Positions 1 through 10,871 of a stretch of DNA of 64,000 nt are shown in pieces; positions within the stretch are counted from its first letter, which is position 1; the number at the start of each line of letters is the position of its first letter. The translations under genes and the position numbers were made by a program. The notes below the pieces were generated by a model. The model worked only from the letters and a program-made list of their open reading frames with translations, was not told the DNA's origin and ran no database searches. The stretch lies in contig NC_072791.1 of NCBI RefSeq assembly GCF_028583425.1, positions 193,664,311 through 193,728,310 of the forward strand. Direction: 5' to 3'. This DNA is from Eublepharis macularius (lineage: Eukaryota; Chordata; Lepidosauria; Squamata; Eublepharidae).

Positions 1-490
1 CTACCTGTTCCTTTTAAGTGGAGATGCCAAGGACTGGGCCTGAGACATTCTGCAGGCCAGGCGGGTGCTGCCCCACTGAGCCAAGGCCCCAGAGTCCGAT
101 GCAGCAAAAATAAGTCTGCAGGTGGAATGAGCTCTAATCCACAATAAAGACATTATCATGAAGTTATCTCAAGGCTTTTGCTGTTTGCTTCAGAGTACAT
201 TTTCTCCAAGGCAGCCTCGTTATGCTGACCAGAAGCCATCCATACTATTGATCCAGAATATTTGGACCATATGCACAATTATCCCGCTGTGTAGGCTCCT
301 AGCCGTGGAATGCTAGTCAGTCAGCATTATATTGCGCTTACTTGTTTGTTCTAAACTTTCCCATGTGTCCAATTTGACTTACGGAAACTGCCCCCTGAAC
401 AAGGTTTTAGACTATTCTCTGCTCCCGCACAAAACCAGCACATGATTGTGTTGTCTCTCTCTTTTCCGGTCTCTATGCCTTTAAATGTAG
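1..490. other. single-copy intergenic sequence
   Basis: No open frame with family resemblance and no repeat end is visible. The first 120 bases are somewhat GC-richer and could be the edge of a repeat that starts outside the window, but nothing identifies it. Confidence 0.4.
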
Positions 491-714
491 GAGAGCCTGT
501 TTGGCGTAGAGGTTAGAATTTCAGACTAGACCCAGGTTGGAATCCCAACCCCCGCTTTGCCATGGAAGCTCCCTGAGTGACCTTGCGCCAGTCCCTTACC
601 TCAGTCTAATCTCCTTCACAGGGTTGTGATTGTAAAGATCCAGCGGAGGAGAGAACAACGTGATAAGCCACACTCAGTCCTCGCTGTGGAGAAAAGTAGC
701 CTCTAAATAGCTAA
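491..714 (+). repeat. tRNA-derived SINE, Sauria-type
   Basis: The left part resembles a tRNA: an A-box-like segment (ggcgtagaggttagaattt) is followed by a B-box-like segment (ggttggaatcccaa) at normal spacing. The body carries the family's 'gccatggaagctc' and 'ccttgcgccagtccc' blocks and a diverged tail. Related copies lie at 7592, 21362, 51862 and 55353, with 3' fragments at 12031 and 33468. Squamates are known to carry a tRNA-headed SINE of this type. The B box has lost the usual CG, so this copy is probably transcriptionally dead. Confidence 0.75.
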
Positions 715-984
715 AGAAACCCACGGGCCAAAAATGTGTAGCTTTCTTCAGTATCCATGTTGGGACCTTTTTTGTATCCTGCCTACAGCACAGCTGTTAA
801 ATGCAAAGAGCCTCTGCTAGGAAAAAAGTGGCAACCCTGAGTATTTCCTGTTTTGTGCAGGTGCACAATTTAATATACTAAGGGGTGCCTAGATTTTTTT
901 AAAAACACTGTGGCATCACCTTAAAAACATTAACTTAAAGAAGTCCTGCCGTTTGAAACATTTTAAAAGTCATATCGAGGCACT
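715..984. other. single-copy intergenic sequence
   Basis: AT-rich sequence with no recognisable repeat or coding signal. Confidence 0.4.
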
Positions 985-989
985 CTTAG

Positions 990-1181
990 AGCCAAACTAC
1001 AAGTGACGTCTTACACAGGTTGGACACTAGTCGGCTTCCCTCAAGTTTTGATGGGAAATGTAGGCATCCTGGTCTTGCAGCTGTAATGGAGAGCCAAGCT
1101 GTAAAACCTACATTTCCCATCAAAACTTGAGGGAAGCTGACAAGTGTCCAACCTGTGTAAGGCGTCACTTGTAGTTTGGCA
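990..1181. mobile_element. fold-back miniature inverted-repeat element (CTNAG-target family)
   Basis: A 192-bp element of two long inverted arms. The left end reads AGCCAAACTACAAGTGACG and the right end is its reverse complement apart from the last base. The inner arms are also complementary (for example ccctcaagttttgatgggaa against its complement). The flanking pentamers are CTTAG (985-989) and GTCAG (1182-1186), an imperfect pair. The ends match the elements at 14387 and 60872. There is no coding capacity, so it would have depended on a transposase in trans. Confidence 0.75.
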
Positions 1182-1186
1182 GTCAG

Positions 1187-2000
1187 TTTCCAGGCTGCTC
1201 TTCAGTAATTAATCACTAAGATTCAATTTCCATTTTTGCAAGGTCCAGGTGATGTCTAGTTAAGCCCTCAAATATAGACTATGCACTCTTCACTCCCAAA
1301 ACTTAAGCCAACACAGGATATACATTCACATTATAAACCATGAGGAACTTATTTAAGCCTCATGTGGAACTTATTTAAGCCTCCCATATAGAATGTGTAC
1401 ACTCGGGAAATATTAGCTTCTTTCCTACAAAATTAATCATTTCTTCAGCTTAAGTGCCAAACTTTCAATCTTATTGACAAATAAAAGAGGAATCCCCCTC
1501 CCCAAGATTTTTGACAAAAATAATAAAAGCCACACATAACTGGCAGCATTGCAAATGAATCTGCAAAGGTAATTATTAATAATTTTTTTTTAGTAATCAA
1601 TCAATATATACATTCTCTGCTTCTTCTCTGGCTGCCAGGAGATTATTTCTGTACTACAAACTATTGGGAAATCGTGGCTTGAGTGTTAGACTTATACCAA
1701 AGAGATAGATTCCAATTTCCAACTAAGCCATAAAATATCCATTTAGACATGTAGTTCACTAGACGATGAACTTGGGCTAGCCACATGTCTCAATCTAACC
1801 TACTCACAGGGTTATTGTGTGGATAAAATGCAAGAAGGAAAGCCTATCTAGGGCTTTGATGCAGACTAGAGTTTCCACAGCCATAAGCAATTCTATCTGT
1901 GGAGCATGAGTTTCCTGTATCCCCTCTCCTGATATGTACCTAAATCCTTTTCCTGGAAAATACTCTAGCAATAGGCTTTTGGGGGGCATTTCAGTGGCCA
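1187..2000. other. single-copy AT-rich sequence
   Basis: No gene or repeat family recognised. Short open frames here have no family resemblance. Confidence 0.4.
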
Positions 2001-2276
2001 CTGGGCTGGCCTATTCACCCAATATGGTGGGTGATCTCCTGCCACCATCTCCTGGCCCTCCACTAGTGCTCAAATGTGGGGCCTCACCACCATACAGAGG
2101 GAAAATGGAAGAAGGGGGGAGAAAGGAAGACATTGTATATGTGTTCAGTATGGTTTTACTGCAGAAATCGGAAAAATCCTTGAGTGCCAGTGACATCACT
2201 TCCAGGTTGATACGTACAGCATGTCTTCCCCCCCCCCGCCCCCCAAAGTCTCCCAGGCATGTGCCTGGCAATCCTA
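2001..2276 (-). repeat. GGTTGCCAG-ended miniature repeat
   Basis: The right end (tgcctggcaatccta) is the complement of the 'taggattgccaggca' end seen in copies near 9378, 9663, 10872, 11412 and 55485. The interior shares the 'gacatcacttcc' block with them. It contains a C-rich run at 2229-2244. It is non-coding. The family looks like a non-autonomous DNA element, but its superfamily is not established here. Confidence 0.5.
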
Positions 2277-3187
2277 GATGCAAAGTGATAGAAGAGGTGG
2301 GGAAATTGCACTACACAGGTGGAAATCCTTCCACTCAGAGAAACCCTAGTATGAATTCAAGCCCCTGCCACTGACCTCCTTGAAGGAAGCATGGTGGAGT
2401 AATGAAAGAGGCTACAGAAGGCCAGAAATGTGGCTGTTCCTGGATTACAGAACGTCAGAAACATTGATGTATTCTCAGCTCTACTGCCAGTTTTTTTTTT
2501 AAAAAACCCTACCTTTATGATCTTGGCACAACAATGATTAGGCTGTGCTCCACCATCAGCATCACACTGAATTGCATATTGCATGTTTATACTTACAGGG
2601 GTGATCACTTTCTGCTTTCGTATCATTACAGCCCTCATTTCTCCTCCTTTACCACCATATTCCCAGGTTTTCCCAGCCTATCCTTCATTATCTAACTGCC
2701 AACGGTTTTTCAGAGATTCCACTGCTTAAAGCTCATTATCTCCTCTGTCTAGCGAATGTACAGCGAATCCTACTGCAACACGCAGCTACTCAGCATGCTA
2801 TGTATGTACAGATGAATAGTGGGGGGTTTGGCTTTCCCACTCTCCTTGTACAGCAAGTTCTACCCCCAGCGGCCTTGCCACAGCATATAATGAGCAGCAA
2901 ATGCTTGGCCTAAGAATATGTGCTGTTCTAAAAATAACTATTTCTTTTATTGAACTCCAAACAACAAGTCATTTGAAAACTTCTTTTTATAGACCGGCTC
3001 TTGAGAGCAAGAACAAATCTGGTTGTTTAGATAAGGTAGATATTTGCTGTTTGAAATTGACTTTTTCTTCACTCCACACTTTTCTTGGCATGTGTAGTAT
3101 AATCAGAAGTGAGACAGGACTTTGGGAGAGCATCAGCGGGCTGAAGGATTGGGTACTGCAGTATCAAATCTTGTATTGATCAGACTC
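2277..3187. other. single-copy intergenic sequence
   Basis: No recognisable gene or repeat. A 92-codon open frame at 2901-3179 has no family resemblance. Confidence 0.4.
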
Positions 3188-3437
3188 CAGCCAGTTTGGT
3201 GTAGTGGTTAAGAGTGGCAGGACTGTAATCTGGAGAACTGGGTTTGATTCCCCACTCCTCCACTTGAAGCCAGCTGGGTGACCTTGAGACAGTCACAGCT
3301 TCTAGGAGCTTTCTCAACCCCACCCACCTCACAGGGTGATTGTTGTGGGGATAATAATGACACACTTGGTAAACTGCTCTGAGTGGATGTTAAGTTGTCC
3401 TGAAGGGTGGTATATAAATCGAACGTTATATGTTATT
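3188..3437 (+). repeat. tRNA-derived SINE (gtgtagtggttaag type)
   Basis: The head contains 'ggtgtagtggttaagagtgg' (A-box-like) and 'gggtttgattcccc' (B-box-like). The body has 'agccagctgggtgacctt', and the tail ends 'gggtggtatataaatcgaa' followed by a short AT repeat. Close relatives are at 7917 (+), 60752 (-) and 63644 (-). The ending resembles a LINE 3' end, as is normal for SINEs mobilised by a partner LINE; which LINE is inference. Confidence 0.8.
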
Positions 3438-3510
3438 GAATGTTACAAAGGCATTCCTGTGAGCTGACATGGTATTTTTAATTGAACCAACAAGCTTGCA
3501 AAATTCACAC

Positions 3511-3597
3511 AGCAACCCTAAGAACACTTTCTTGGGAGTAAGCCCCACTAGATAGGCCTGAGTTGGATTCTGAGTAGACCTGCTTAGGATTGCACTG
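3511..3597. repeat. short palindromic repeat (gcttaggattgcactg type)
   Basis: A block beginning 'caaccctaag' and ending 'ctgcttaggattgcactg' with 'gggagtaagcccca' inside. Related pieces occur near 7462-7528, 21325-21352, 41931-41986 and 47336-47424. It looks like a small inverted-repeat element; no target duplication was resolved. Confidence 0.45.
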
Positions 3598-3954
3598 TTT
3601 ATCTCACTTGAGCAATTGCCTCAAGTTGCAATAGAGGTGTGTAAGGATTTATGGACTAGCTTGCCTCATCGAAACATGGATTTATGTTCTGGTCCAACAA
3701 TCTGAACGCAGCTATTCGTTCCCATGAAGAAAATGAGATATGGGGTATTTTTTATGTATGGCTAATAATATGCCTACAAGTAGGGACGACGTTTCCGATT
3801 TCAACAGAGGGCAGGCAAAAATATTTCAGTCAAAAGGACAAGATTCTTAGCAAAGCTTGAAGGTGTGCTCGTGGCTATACTTGAGAGCATATTATGTTTA
3901 AAGTTGATTCTAAGTTACTTTTTTTATACCTCATAATATCTGAATAAATTAAGG

Positions 3955-4143
3955 ATGCTCGAACACCCACCAATTTGGATCACATTCTGCTCACAGATCA
4001 TGAGTGAGGAGTTGGTTTTAACAGGCTGTTCACAAGCAGTAGACTCCGTTAGGTTAGCTTTTTGCGTATTCCAACAATACAAAAGAGTGCAGTCATCGGT
4101 ATTTCATGCATAACTGTTCTTACACAACCCAATGGTAGTCCTA
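3955..4143 (+). repeat. unclassified interspersed repeat, copy 1
   Basis: It shares spaced blocks with 48326-48497: 'gctcgaacacccaccaa', 'ttctgctca', a tgcgtattcc/tgcatattca pair, and an end that reads caatggtagtcctag here and caatgggagtcctag there. Both copies are heavily diverged. No coding signal or terminal repeat is evident. Confidence 0.4.
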
Positions 4144-4275
4144 GGCCGAATCCACATGTCCTGGCACAGCGCTGAACTTCCGGAACGATAGCGCCTTCTG
4201 ATGTCAGAAATCCCACCAGGAAGATGCTATCGTTCCAGCAGTTTAGCACTGTGCCGGGACGTGTGGATTCAGCCC
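4144..4275. mobile_element. TA-target fold-back MITE (Tc1/mariner-like)
   Basis: A 132-bp near-palindrome. The left arm (ggccgaatccacatgtcc) and right arm (complement of gggctgaatccacacgtcc) extend through a 'ggaacgatagc' block. TA dinucleotides at 4142-4143 and 4276-4277 flank it, the target used by Tc1/mariner transposases. It is non-coding. It sits in the end of the repeat at 3955. Confidence 0.65.
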
Positions 4276-4388
4276 TACTTTCCCTCCTCTTCCACAGATC
4301 TATTTGTGCCTGCTTAGCAGTCAGTCCTCTCAATTACCAGTGACCAAATCAATCAATCAATCATCCAGTTGATTAAAAATAAATAATT

Positions 4389-4414
4389 GTGTGTGTGTGT
4401 GTGTGTGTGTGTGT
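4389..4414. repeat. (GT)n microsatellite
   Basis: Thirteen uninterrupted GT units. Confidence 0.95.
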
Positions 4415-4459
4415 ATTTTAAAAGCTTCGTCTAGTTTTTGTTTATGCTATGTAATCCCC

Positions 4460-4975
4460 CCCCCAGTATATGGACCCATTAAAATATCTATAAAATAATT
4501 TAAAATAAAAATATAAACGTATTTTTAAAATGTCCGCACTGCCTCTCCAGACAACCTGGTTGAGGTGGCATACAAAACAAAACAATTTAAAAACAGAACA
4601 AAAAAGCTGTTCATTAAAACAGTAGCCAAAGCATAAAAACAACATAAAACAGCTTAAAATGATTCTCATGGAAGAGATCTTGGGTTAGAAGCAAACTATA
4701 AAAATTAGGTTAAAAGAGCAAACCCATTTAATTAAAAGTGTGGGTAACAAGAAACTTTTTAGCCTGGCACTGAGTAGAGCAAGCACCAGACAAGCCTTGA
4801 GCAGGGGAAGCATTTCAAAAGCAAGGAATCACCACTGAAAAAGCCCTGCTTCAGGTCTCTGTCTGCCGCACCTCTGAAGGTGGGGAAAGACCAGCAGAGC
4901 TTGTAAGGAACATCTTAGCTGGGTGGCTGGATGATACTAGAGGAGGCAGTCCTTCCACCACAGCATAAAATAATC
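4460..4975 (-). repeat. LINE-derived antisense 3' region
   Basis: A-rich antisense start, then a body with 'gtgtgggtaacaagaaact', 'tttagcctggcactgag' and 'gccgcacctctgaaggtgggg'. This block is familiar as the antisense 3' part of an L2/CR1-type LINE in squamates. No reverse-transcriptase motif remains, so assignment to a clade is tentative. Confidence 0.45.
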
Positions 4976-5037
4976 TTAACAGCAATTCTAACCCAAAATA
5001 TAACATAACCGTATCCAGAGGGTATTATTTGTTATAC

Positions 5038-6130
5038 TGTGTTCGGGGTCGGAGCAACAGCCCGACCTGGACTTCACCTTGCTCGCCCTTACCTGCCTAG
5101 GTCCAGGGGGAGCAGTGGTGAGGATGCCCCACGCCGGAGGCCATGGCCAAGCCAGTAGAGGCAATGAGGAGGAAGGTGGCGTGACCTGCGGCGGCGTGGA
5201 ATGGCAGCGACAGAGGCTGCAGCCATGGCCGAAGGAAGGCAATGCTCTGGGGCTGGTGAAAAGAAGATCCGCCGGAGCAGAGATGCCGCCGGCTCTGGGG
5301 GGCTCAACAGGGTTGACGGCCGAGGACACCGCCCAACACGGCCTCGGAAAGATGCCAGACCCAACACTCGGAGGCAGGGCTGCCTCAGGGCTCATGGCCC
5401 CACCCTGTGAAAGGCAGGCATCGGGGAGGGGTGGGCTGGCAGCCATGGGCCAAGGCCACAGTGGGGAGGAAGGGCCAGAGCAGGCTGGTAACAGGCAGGC
5501 CCCCAGGTTGGGCCAGATCCTTGGCAGTCAAGCCAGCCATGGCCCAAAGGAAGCAGGAGGAGGCTCTTGGGAAGGTCAACTAGCCAACCAAGGAAGAGGA
5601 TGGAGGGGCCAAAGGAGCTGACCCAACTGGGTACAGGTGGTGGGAATGGCATGGGATGGGAGGTGGGGAGATGGGGCAGGGCTGGTTAGCTAGAGGGGAT
5701 ATAAGGAGGGCTCCAGGTCCTGGCCGGGGAGGAGTACAGAGAGGCTGAGGGATGGTTCTGTCTCTCTGTGGGAAAAGGGAAGAAGCTGTAAGGGGCACAC
5801 CACCCCACTATTCTGAAACCCTAAACCCAATCTGAGGCCTTAAGGAAGGAGTCCTCAAAGGGGAGTCGGAGGCGCCCAGCCACTGGCTTACAGGGCCCCA
5901 GTGGTCCCTGGTCAGGACAGCAGCAGGGTCAAGGTGGGGGAAGAGCCATGGCGACGGCCCGCAGGGCATCAGGGACCATGCACGTAGGTGACATACTGCC
6001 TGTGTTCTCTTGCTGAATCCTCCCTCCCAATATCTCTTTCTTATAATAAACGTATTTCTTTGGGCAAGTTTTGTGTGGCATGCTTATTAGTTTGGTGGTT
6101 CAAGGGAGAGTAGATCCCAGATTTAACAAG
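5038..6130 (+). mobile_element. probable solo LTR, GC-rich
   Basis: A 1.09-kb block far richer in G and C than its AT-rich flanks. It starts TGTGTTCGGGG and ends near ttaacaag. The pentamer TATAC occurs directly before it (5033-5037) and directly after it (6131-6135), as expected for a 5-bp integration duplication. Inside are a TATA-like 'ggatataagg' (about 5696-5705) and a polyadenylation-type 'aataaa' (about 6043-6048), in the right order for U3-R-U5. The end lacks the canonical CA. No internal retroviral sequence is attached, which suggests LTR-LTR recombination. The 180-codon open frame inside (5079-5621) is a composition artefact. Confidence 0.55.
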
Positions 6131-7591
6131 TATACTCTGGTGGGTCATGAGTTTGGGGTGTATGACACAAGCACCACTTATTCCAATTAATCCCATTTTA
6201 CAGCTGAGTATCATGGAGGCCAAGAGAGAAGCGAGTTTCCAAAAACAGATCATCAGTTCGAAGCAGGAAGTTTTCAATGCTTTATCTATAAAAAACAGAG
6301 GTCCCTGCTTGCATATTCTGATTAAAGCAGATTAATTGGATTAGTCTTCCTGCAGCAGTTTCCGCAATTACTCTTATTAAGACACAAAATGGTCATTTCA
6401 AAGCAAAACAATTTCTCACAGCAGTGAACCTCTTTGCAAGATGAAAATGAGGCAAAAAACCTTTCTTCTTCAAACAGCCTGTGGCTGAAGAAAAGGAGGG
6501 ACAAAGTTTTGCAACTTGTTCATGCCACGCCGACAATAAAAGATGTCCTACCATCTCAAGCAACTCCACAGTCCTGTTGGTATAAGTATAATTGAAACGA
6601 CGACAGCATTTTTCAACATCAACCTTAATAGATAACAGCCCGTGCTTTTAATAAATGTGAACACATGCTCTTTGGTTATTAAAGACACCAAAATGATTGA
6701 ACTCATGGCAACTATTTAAGCTTTGCGATTAAAGGGGGTGAATAAAGAGACAAAAGTTTGCCTTTAAATGAACGGCACGGGATCTTCACGGGGCATTAGG
6801 GCATTCAATCGTTCCCGGTGGAAATTGAGAAGCACCATCTCCCCTCGGGGTTAAATGCTCCAAGACTGGCCGCAGAAACATTTATGAATGATTTCCACTT
6901 ATCTCTGACGCATCAAGGATAAAGATAGTGCTATCCGGTAGATGGGTCAGTCGCCTGTTCTTGTGTGTTAGCACATCTCTTTTTCTCTTCCATCCTGCCA
7001 TAAAAGGCTAAAAGGGCAGTTCCTTCATTTGAAGGTAATGCTTAAAAAGCTGCATCAGATGCCTTTTAACATATGCTCTGATCTTCAACTCACGCTCATT
7101 ATTGGGGAGTTGGAAGGAAAGCACGGTCTTCAGGGAGAAAGATGAGCATTTCGCTTGCATTTCAACCAACAGCAAATAGCTCCAGAAATGGCGATAAAAG
7201 GAAAGAGAAGGGACACGTATTAAAGTAACCATTAGTCAGCAATGAGAGTATTTAGGAATGGGAAACCAAAGAGTTCCATTTACATGCATATGACTGAATG
7301 CCGTCTTGTCTCTAAAGGTTCTTCTGTGATGATTTGTCCCCACACGTAACTGCTACAATAGCAAAAAATGACACTGATTTAAAATATAGTCACTTTTAGG
7401 TTCTAATCATTTCAGCGTGAGATAAATAGGCCTTTGCTGAACATTCAATGTGCAATTCGATGCACGCTGACTTGAGCCCCACTGAATTCAATAAGATTCC
7501 TCCAGGTAGGTATTTATAGAATTGCAGCCGGAGGTGGATAGGAAACATTGGATCCAGCTGCAAGTCTGCCGCTGCAACTATGCTTCTATTA
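6131..7591. other. single-copy sequence with a conserved-element candidate
   Basis: No repeat family or coding frame is recognised. The part from about 6520 to 6960 is repeat-free and rich in short AT motifs (cctttaaatga, ggttattaaagac, tttatgaatgat), the look of vertebrate conserved non-coding DNA. Near 7462-7528 there is a diverged piece of the small palindromic family seen at 3511. Conservation cannot be measured from one sequence. Confidence 0.3.
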
Positions 7592-7817
7592 GTTTATTTG
7601 TGCATTTTTCTAGGCATTTATATCCTGTGTTTCTCTTTAACTGGATCCCAGAATAGTTTACCACACCATCCTTCCCTGCTCCGTTTTATCTCCATGAGAG
7701 GATCCCTGTGAGGTAGGTCAGGCTAAGAGAGGGAAACTCTTTTGGTGAGCTTCCATAGCAGAGCATGGATTTGAACCTGGGTCTCCCACATTCTGGCCCA
7801 ACACTCTAACTGTTCCC
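7592..7817 (-). repeat. Sauria-type SINE, minus strand
   Basis: Read on the minus strand it has the tRNA-like head with the B box seen here as the complement 'gatttgaacctgggtctccc', the 'tctgctatggaagctc' block and a diverged tail. The order matches the copy at 491. Confidence 0.7.
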
Positions 7818-7916
7818 ATCATCTAATGATGATCATTAGAGATGGCTATACAGGGGGTGAGGCTGGTTTTCTCCTTCATTGTTGTACTTTGCTCTGTTGG
7901 GCAGAATTGTGGTCAG

Positions 7917-8177
7917 AGAACCAATTTGGGGTAGTGGTTAAGAAGAGCATGGGACTCTAATCTGGAGAGCTGGGTTTGATTCCTCTCTCCTCCACTTGAA
8001 GCCAGCTGGGTGACCTTGGGTCAGTCACAGCCTCTAAGAGCTCTCTCGGCCCCACCCACCTCACAGGGTTATTACTGTTGTGGGGATAATAATGACATAC
8101 TTTGTAAACCGCTCTGAGTGGGTGTTAAGTTTTCCTGAAGGGCGGTATGTAAATTGAATGTTATTATTATATTATTA
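7917..8177 (+). repeat. tRNA-derived SINE (gtgtagtggttaag type)
   Basis: A full-length relative of 3188: 'ggggtagtggttaag', 'gggtttgattcctc', 'gccagctgggtgacctt' and the tail 'gggcggtatgtaaattgaa' followed by (att)n. It lies about 100 bases beyond a minus-strand Sauria-type SINE. Confidence 0.85.
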
Positions 8178-9377
8178 ATCTTTAGTGAACAAATGGATGA
8201 AGACAATAGGATTTCGACAGGCTCCTGTCTGGATCATGCACCAAGAGTTATTATTAGACACCGTGGGAAAGACAAAGCTACTCCAGTCTTTTGCAATTTA
8301 AATACGATAATTTATGTCCTCCCAAATGATTACTTATCTAGGGAGACTTTCAAGGAATATTTGGAAAGAGAGATGCAACAGTGGTTAAAAAAGGGGAAAC
8401 AAAACCAACAGACAGTACTTCCAGGTTCCTCTGTCTAAACACACACACACATACTTATTACGTCTCTTTGAATCACAGATTCACTAACTAAACAGTGGGA
8501 TGGGCTCAGAAACACTGTAAATCTCCGAGTGAGGCAGTCAGCCCATAAAAGTTCGGCCTACATTATTTTCCATTACAGAAGTAGGCAAGTACTCTCCTGT
8601 CAGACTCACACTGAGGGCTGTCTGCTGTGTAAAATACTTAGAGGAAGGAGTCTCCACAGTGAGGATGTTTGATGAGCTGCTCAGCAGCAAACTGAACCTC
8701 GTGGTCGGAGCCTGCTGGCGCGCAGGCCCCACTGTACAGCGAGACAGATGGGGGTGATGAGCTGAGGGGGGCACCCTGGGCTGCTGTATGGAGGGGGGAG
8801 CAGCTGGTTAATCACACTCTGCTTTCAAACCACTTCTCATCGGAGTCCGAAGTTTCGGGAAAATAGAGACACAGCCTTCGGGAAAATGGCTGCGACTGTT
8901 AGCTTCACTTGACAAGATTTCATTTAAAAAGCAGAGTTTATTAAGGAAGGAGGAAAGACTGTCGCCTTACATACACCAGAACGTGGGAACTCTGCTGTTT
9001 CTCAGAATGCTATTATACAGATCCAGGCACCAGGCTCTTAAGATGCTTTTTGCAGCATTTTTTGCACATTGAGAATTTAAAGGTGAGCCAGCCAAATTGG
9101 AGGAGACATAAAGCCATGCTGCTGTTTTCCAGTTAAAAGACTTCATTCCAAGCATGAAAACCAGCATAAACACTTACTATTATCAAATACTGCATTGTAT
9201 CACAATAATCATCTTCTATTGTGACTCAAATGAATATAGTTTCAAGTATGTATTTAACCCTCAATTTATTATTATTGTTATTATTTTAGGATCAACAAAA
9301 AAAATTGGTGACAGGCATTAGCTCCTAACAACATTTTCAGTCAGGTCCCCTCCTCATTACAGCCCCCATCCCAGAAA
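8178..9377. other. single-copy sequence with one unassigned open frame
   Basis: After the SINE tail the sequence 'ttaatctttag' precedes an open frame that runs to 8438 (about 85 codons, plus strand) and contains the segments RVIIRHRGKDKATPVF and TFKEYLEREMQQWLKKGK. It looks protein-like but matches no family I recognise, and frames of this length are expected by chance in a window this size. From 8440 there is a short (AC)n run. The rest shows no repeat or gene. Confidence 0.25.
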
Positions 9378-9621
9378 GGGCTGCCAGTCCCCCACCTGGT
9401 TCCAGCCTCAGCCCCCCACTGCCACTCACCTGGCTGGTGGGTGCACTCTTGGTAGGCACAAGGACATCACCTCCTCAAGTGACTTCACTTCTGGAAGTGG
9501 TGTCATTGAACCCACTGGGAGTGCATGGGCACTTTGTGTGTGCGTGAGAAGATCACTCATGGTAAGTCCCAGCCTCCCCGCCGCCCTGCCAGGAGAGTAA
9601 GGGGACCTGGAAACCCTAATC
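9378..9621. repeat. GGTTGCCAG-ended miniature repeat
   Basis: It begins 'gggctgccagtcccc' and ends 'ggggacctggaaaccctaa'. The interior aligns by eye with 55485-55712 (ccatcactcacctggcc / ccactcacctggctgg, and a shared 'tggtgtcatt' region). It is non-coding. Confidence 0.55.
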
Positions 9622-9662
9622 CCACATGCTTTTCTACATGCAAATGCCATGAGTCCAAATAA

Positions 9663-9860
9663 GGTTGCCAGGGAGGGCTGGGGAGAGAGAAGCTGGAGGG
9701 AGGGTGCAACATCAACAATGTCATTATATGACTTCCAGGAAAACCACAGAGTTTGCAGTGATTCCTAGAGCTACATTGGTGACATTGCTTTTTTTAAAAA
9801 AAAAATTCTGCCACCTCTCAGAGTGGTGGCAAAAAACGGAATTTGCCAGAAGGAGGTGTC
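9663..9860. repeat. GGTTGCCAG-ended repeat, degraded
   Basis: It starts 'ggttgccagggagggctgggg', lying 40 bases after the previous copy, and shares the 'caatgtcattatatgacttcc' block with the copy at 10872. The right boundary is uncertain. Confidence 0.4.
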
Positions 9861-9995
9861 CCATGCACACTTATTTGCAAATACCCTTTTGGGATCATAC
9901 CAAGACCACTGAGTAAACACGTATGGTATCTGACCGTATGGTTTTTAACCTTTCCTTTAGAGGGATGCTGAAGGTTTTGGGGTTTTGTTTCAGAA

Positions 9996-10155
9996 AGAGA
10001 TCAGGATGAGCAGCTGTGTTAGTCTGTCTGTAGCAGTAGAAAAGAGCAAGAGTTCTAAATTCTAGCTGTATTTGAAGAAGTGAGCTGTGACTCATGAAAG
10101 CTCGTGCCTTACTACAAAGTCTTATAGATGGGACTGCACTCTTGCTCTTTTCTAC
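9996..10155. mobile_element. short inverted Penelope-like (PLE) tail unit
   Basis: A 160-bp unit of two PLE 3' tails in opposite orientation. The left arm is a minus-strand tail (agctgtgttagtctg, then agtagaaaagagcaagag). The right arm is a plus-strand tail ending in the complement (ctcttgctcttttctactg). The 10-bp sequence TGTTTCAGAA occurs immediately on both sides (9986-9995 and 10156-10165), so the whole inverted structure went in as one insertion. No protein is encoded. A hammerhead-like motif lies in the plus arm at 10067-10108. Confidence 0.75.
10067..10108 (+). ncRNA. degenerate hammerhead-ribozyme-like motif
   Basis: Core 1 is TTGAAGA (10072-10078), one base from the CUGANGA consensus. 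It is followed by an extra A, a 5-bp helix GTGAG/CTCAT (10080-10084 with 10091-10095, one wobble pair), then GAAA (10096-10099), GC, TC and GTGCC. The layout equals the better copy at 49458. The first C of the core is mutated, so activity is unlikely. Confidence 0.4.
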
Positions 10156-10489
10156 TGTTTCAGAAGTGTTAGTTGTTTTCATTTCATTTATTCATTTATC
10201 TTCCCATATCAAGAGACATAACTGAGTTACATTTTTAAATAGCTGCCAAATAGCTGATGGCATGAAATTAAGCAGGTGGTTATGCAGTCACATGGGAATG
10301 GGCAGTCCAGCTAGCACATTGCCAGCAGCTATTGGCCCATTATGCCACTGGATCCCAGATGCACTGAGAGCTCTAATTCTACCCCCTGGCCACCTGCAGT
10401 GATCATCCTGAAGTGCAACAGTGCTCAGGAGGACACGATCTCTCTCTTTTGCCATGATGGTGCAATCCTAAACAGAGTTGGTGGTGGGA

Positions 10490-10702
10490 AGTGACATCAA
10501 GTCACAGGTGATGTAAGGTGACTCCATAAGGTTTTCAAGGTAAGAGATGTTCAAAGGTGTTTGCAGTTGCCTGCATCCACATAGTGACTCTGGACCTCGC
10601 TTGTGGTCTCCTATCCAAGTACTATTCAGGACAACCCTGCTTAGCTCCTGAGATCTGACAAGACTGAGATCCCATGGGCCGTCCAGGTCAGGGCAGAGTT
10701 GC
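10490..10702 (-). repeat. 5S-rRNA-derived SINE, minus strand
   Basis: The right part, read on the minus strand, contains 'agatctcaggagctaagcag' and 'acttggataggagacca'-like blocks that correspond to the 5S internal control region. The left part is the family's non-5S body (ccataaggttttcaaggtaa). Diverged from the copy at 34812. Confidence 0.75.
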
Positions 10703-10871
10703 ACCTTTCCAAGTCTTTCTAATTCTTCGGCACAGCCAGGGCCTTTTCTGTGGCAACCCCAACATTATGCAAAATACTATTTTAAAGGACAACCTGTAAG
10801 TCTTCTTTTCAAAAGACTAGCAAAATAGTTTTGATTTTTGTAGGTCGTTTGCTGAATAATTATGAAGGGCT

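Noticed and set aside
990..1181. Palindromes as transcription terminators or regulatory hairpins
   Set aside because: They are transposable-element arms with target duplications; rho-independent terminators do not apply to this genome.
5079..5621. 180-codon open frame, Gly/Ala/Arg-rich, plus strand
   Set aside because: It lies inside a GC-rich block best read as a solo LTR. Several long frames overlap it on both strands, as expected where stop codons are rare, and no domain is recognisable.
5040..5960. Possible CpG-island promoter of a host gene
   Set aside because: The block has TATAC duplications and LTR-order signals, and no exon-like frame follows, so an LTR explains it better.
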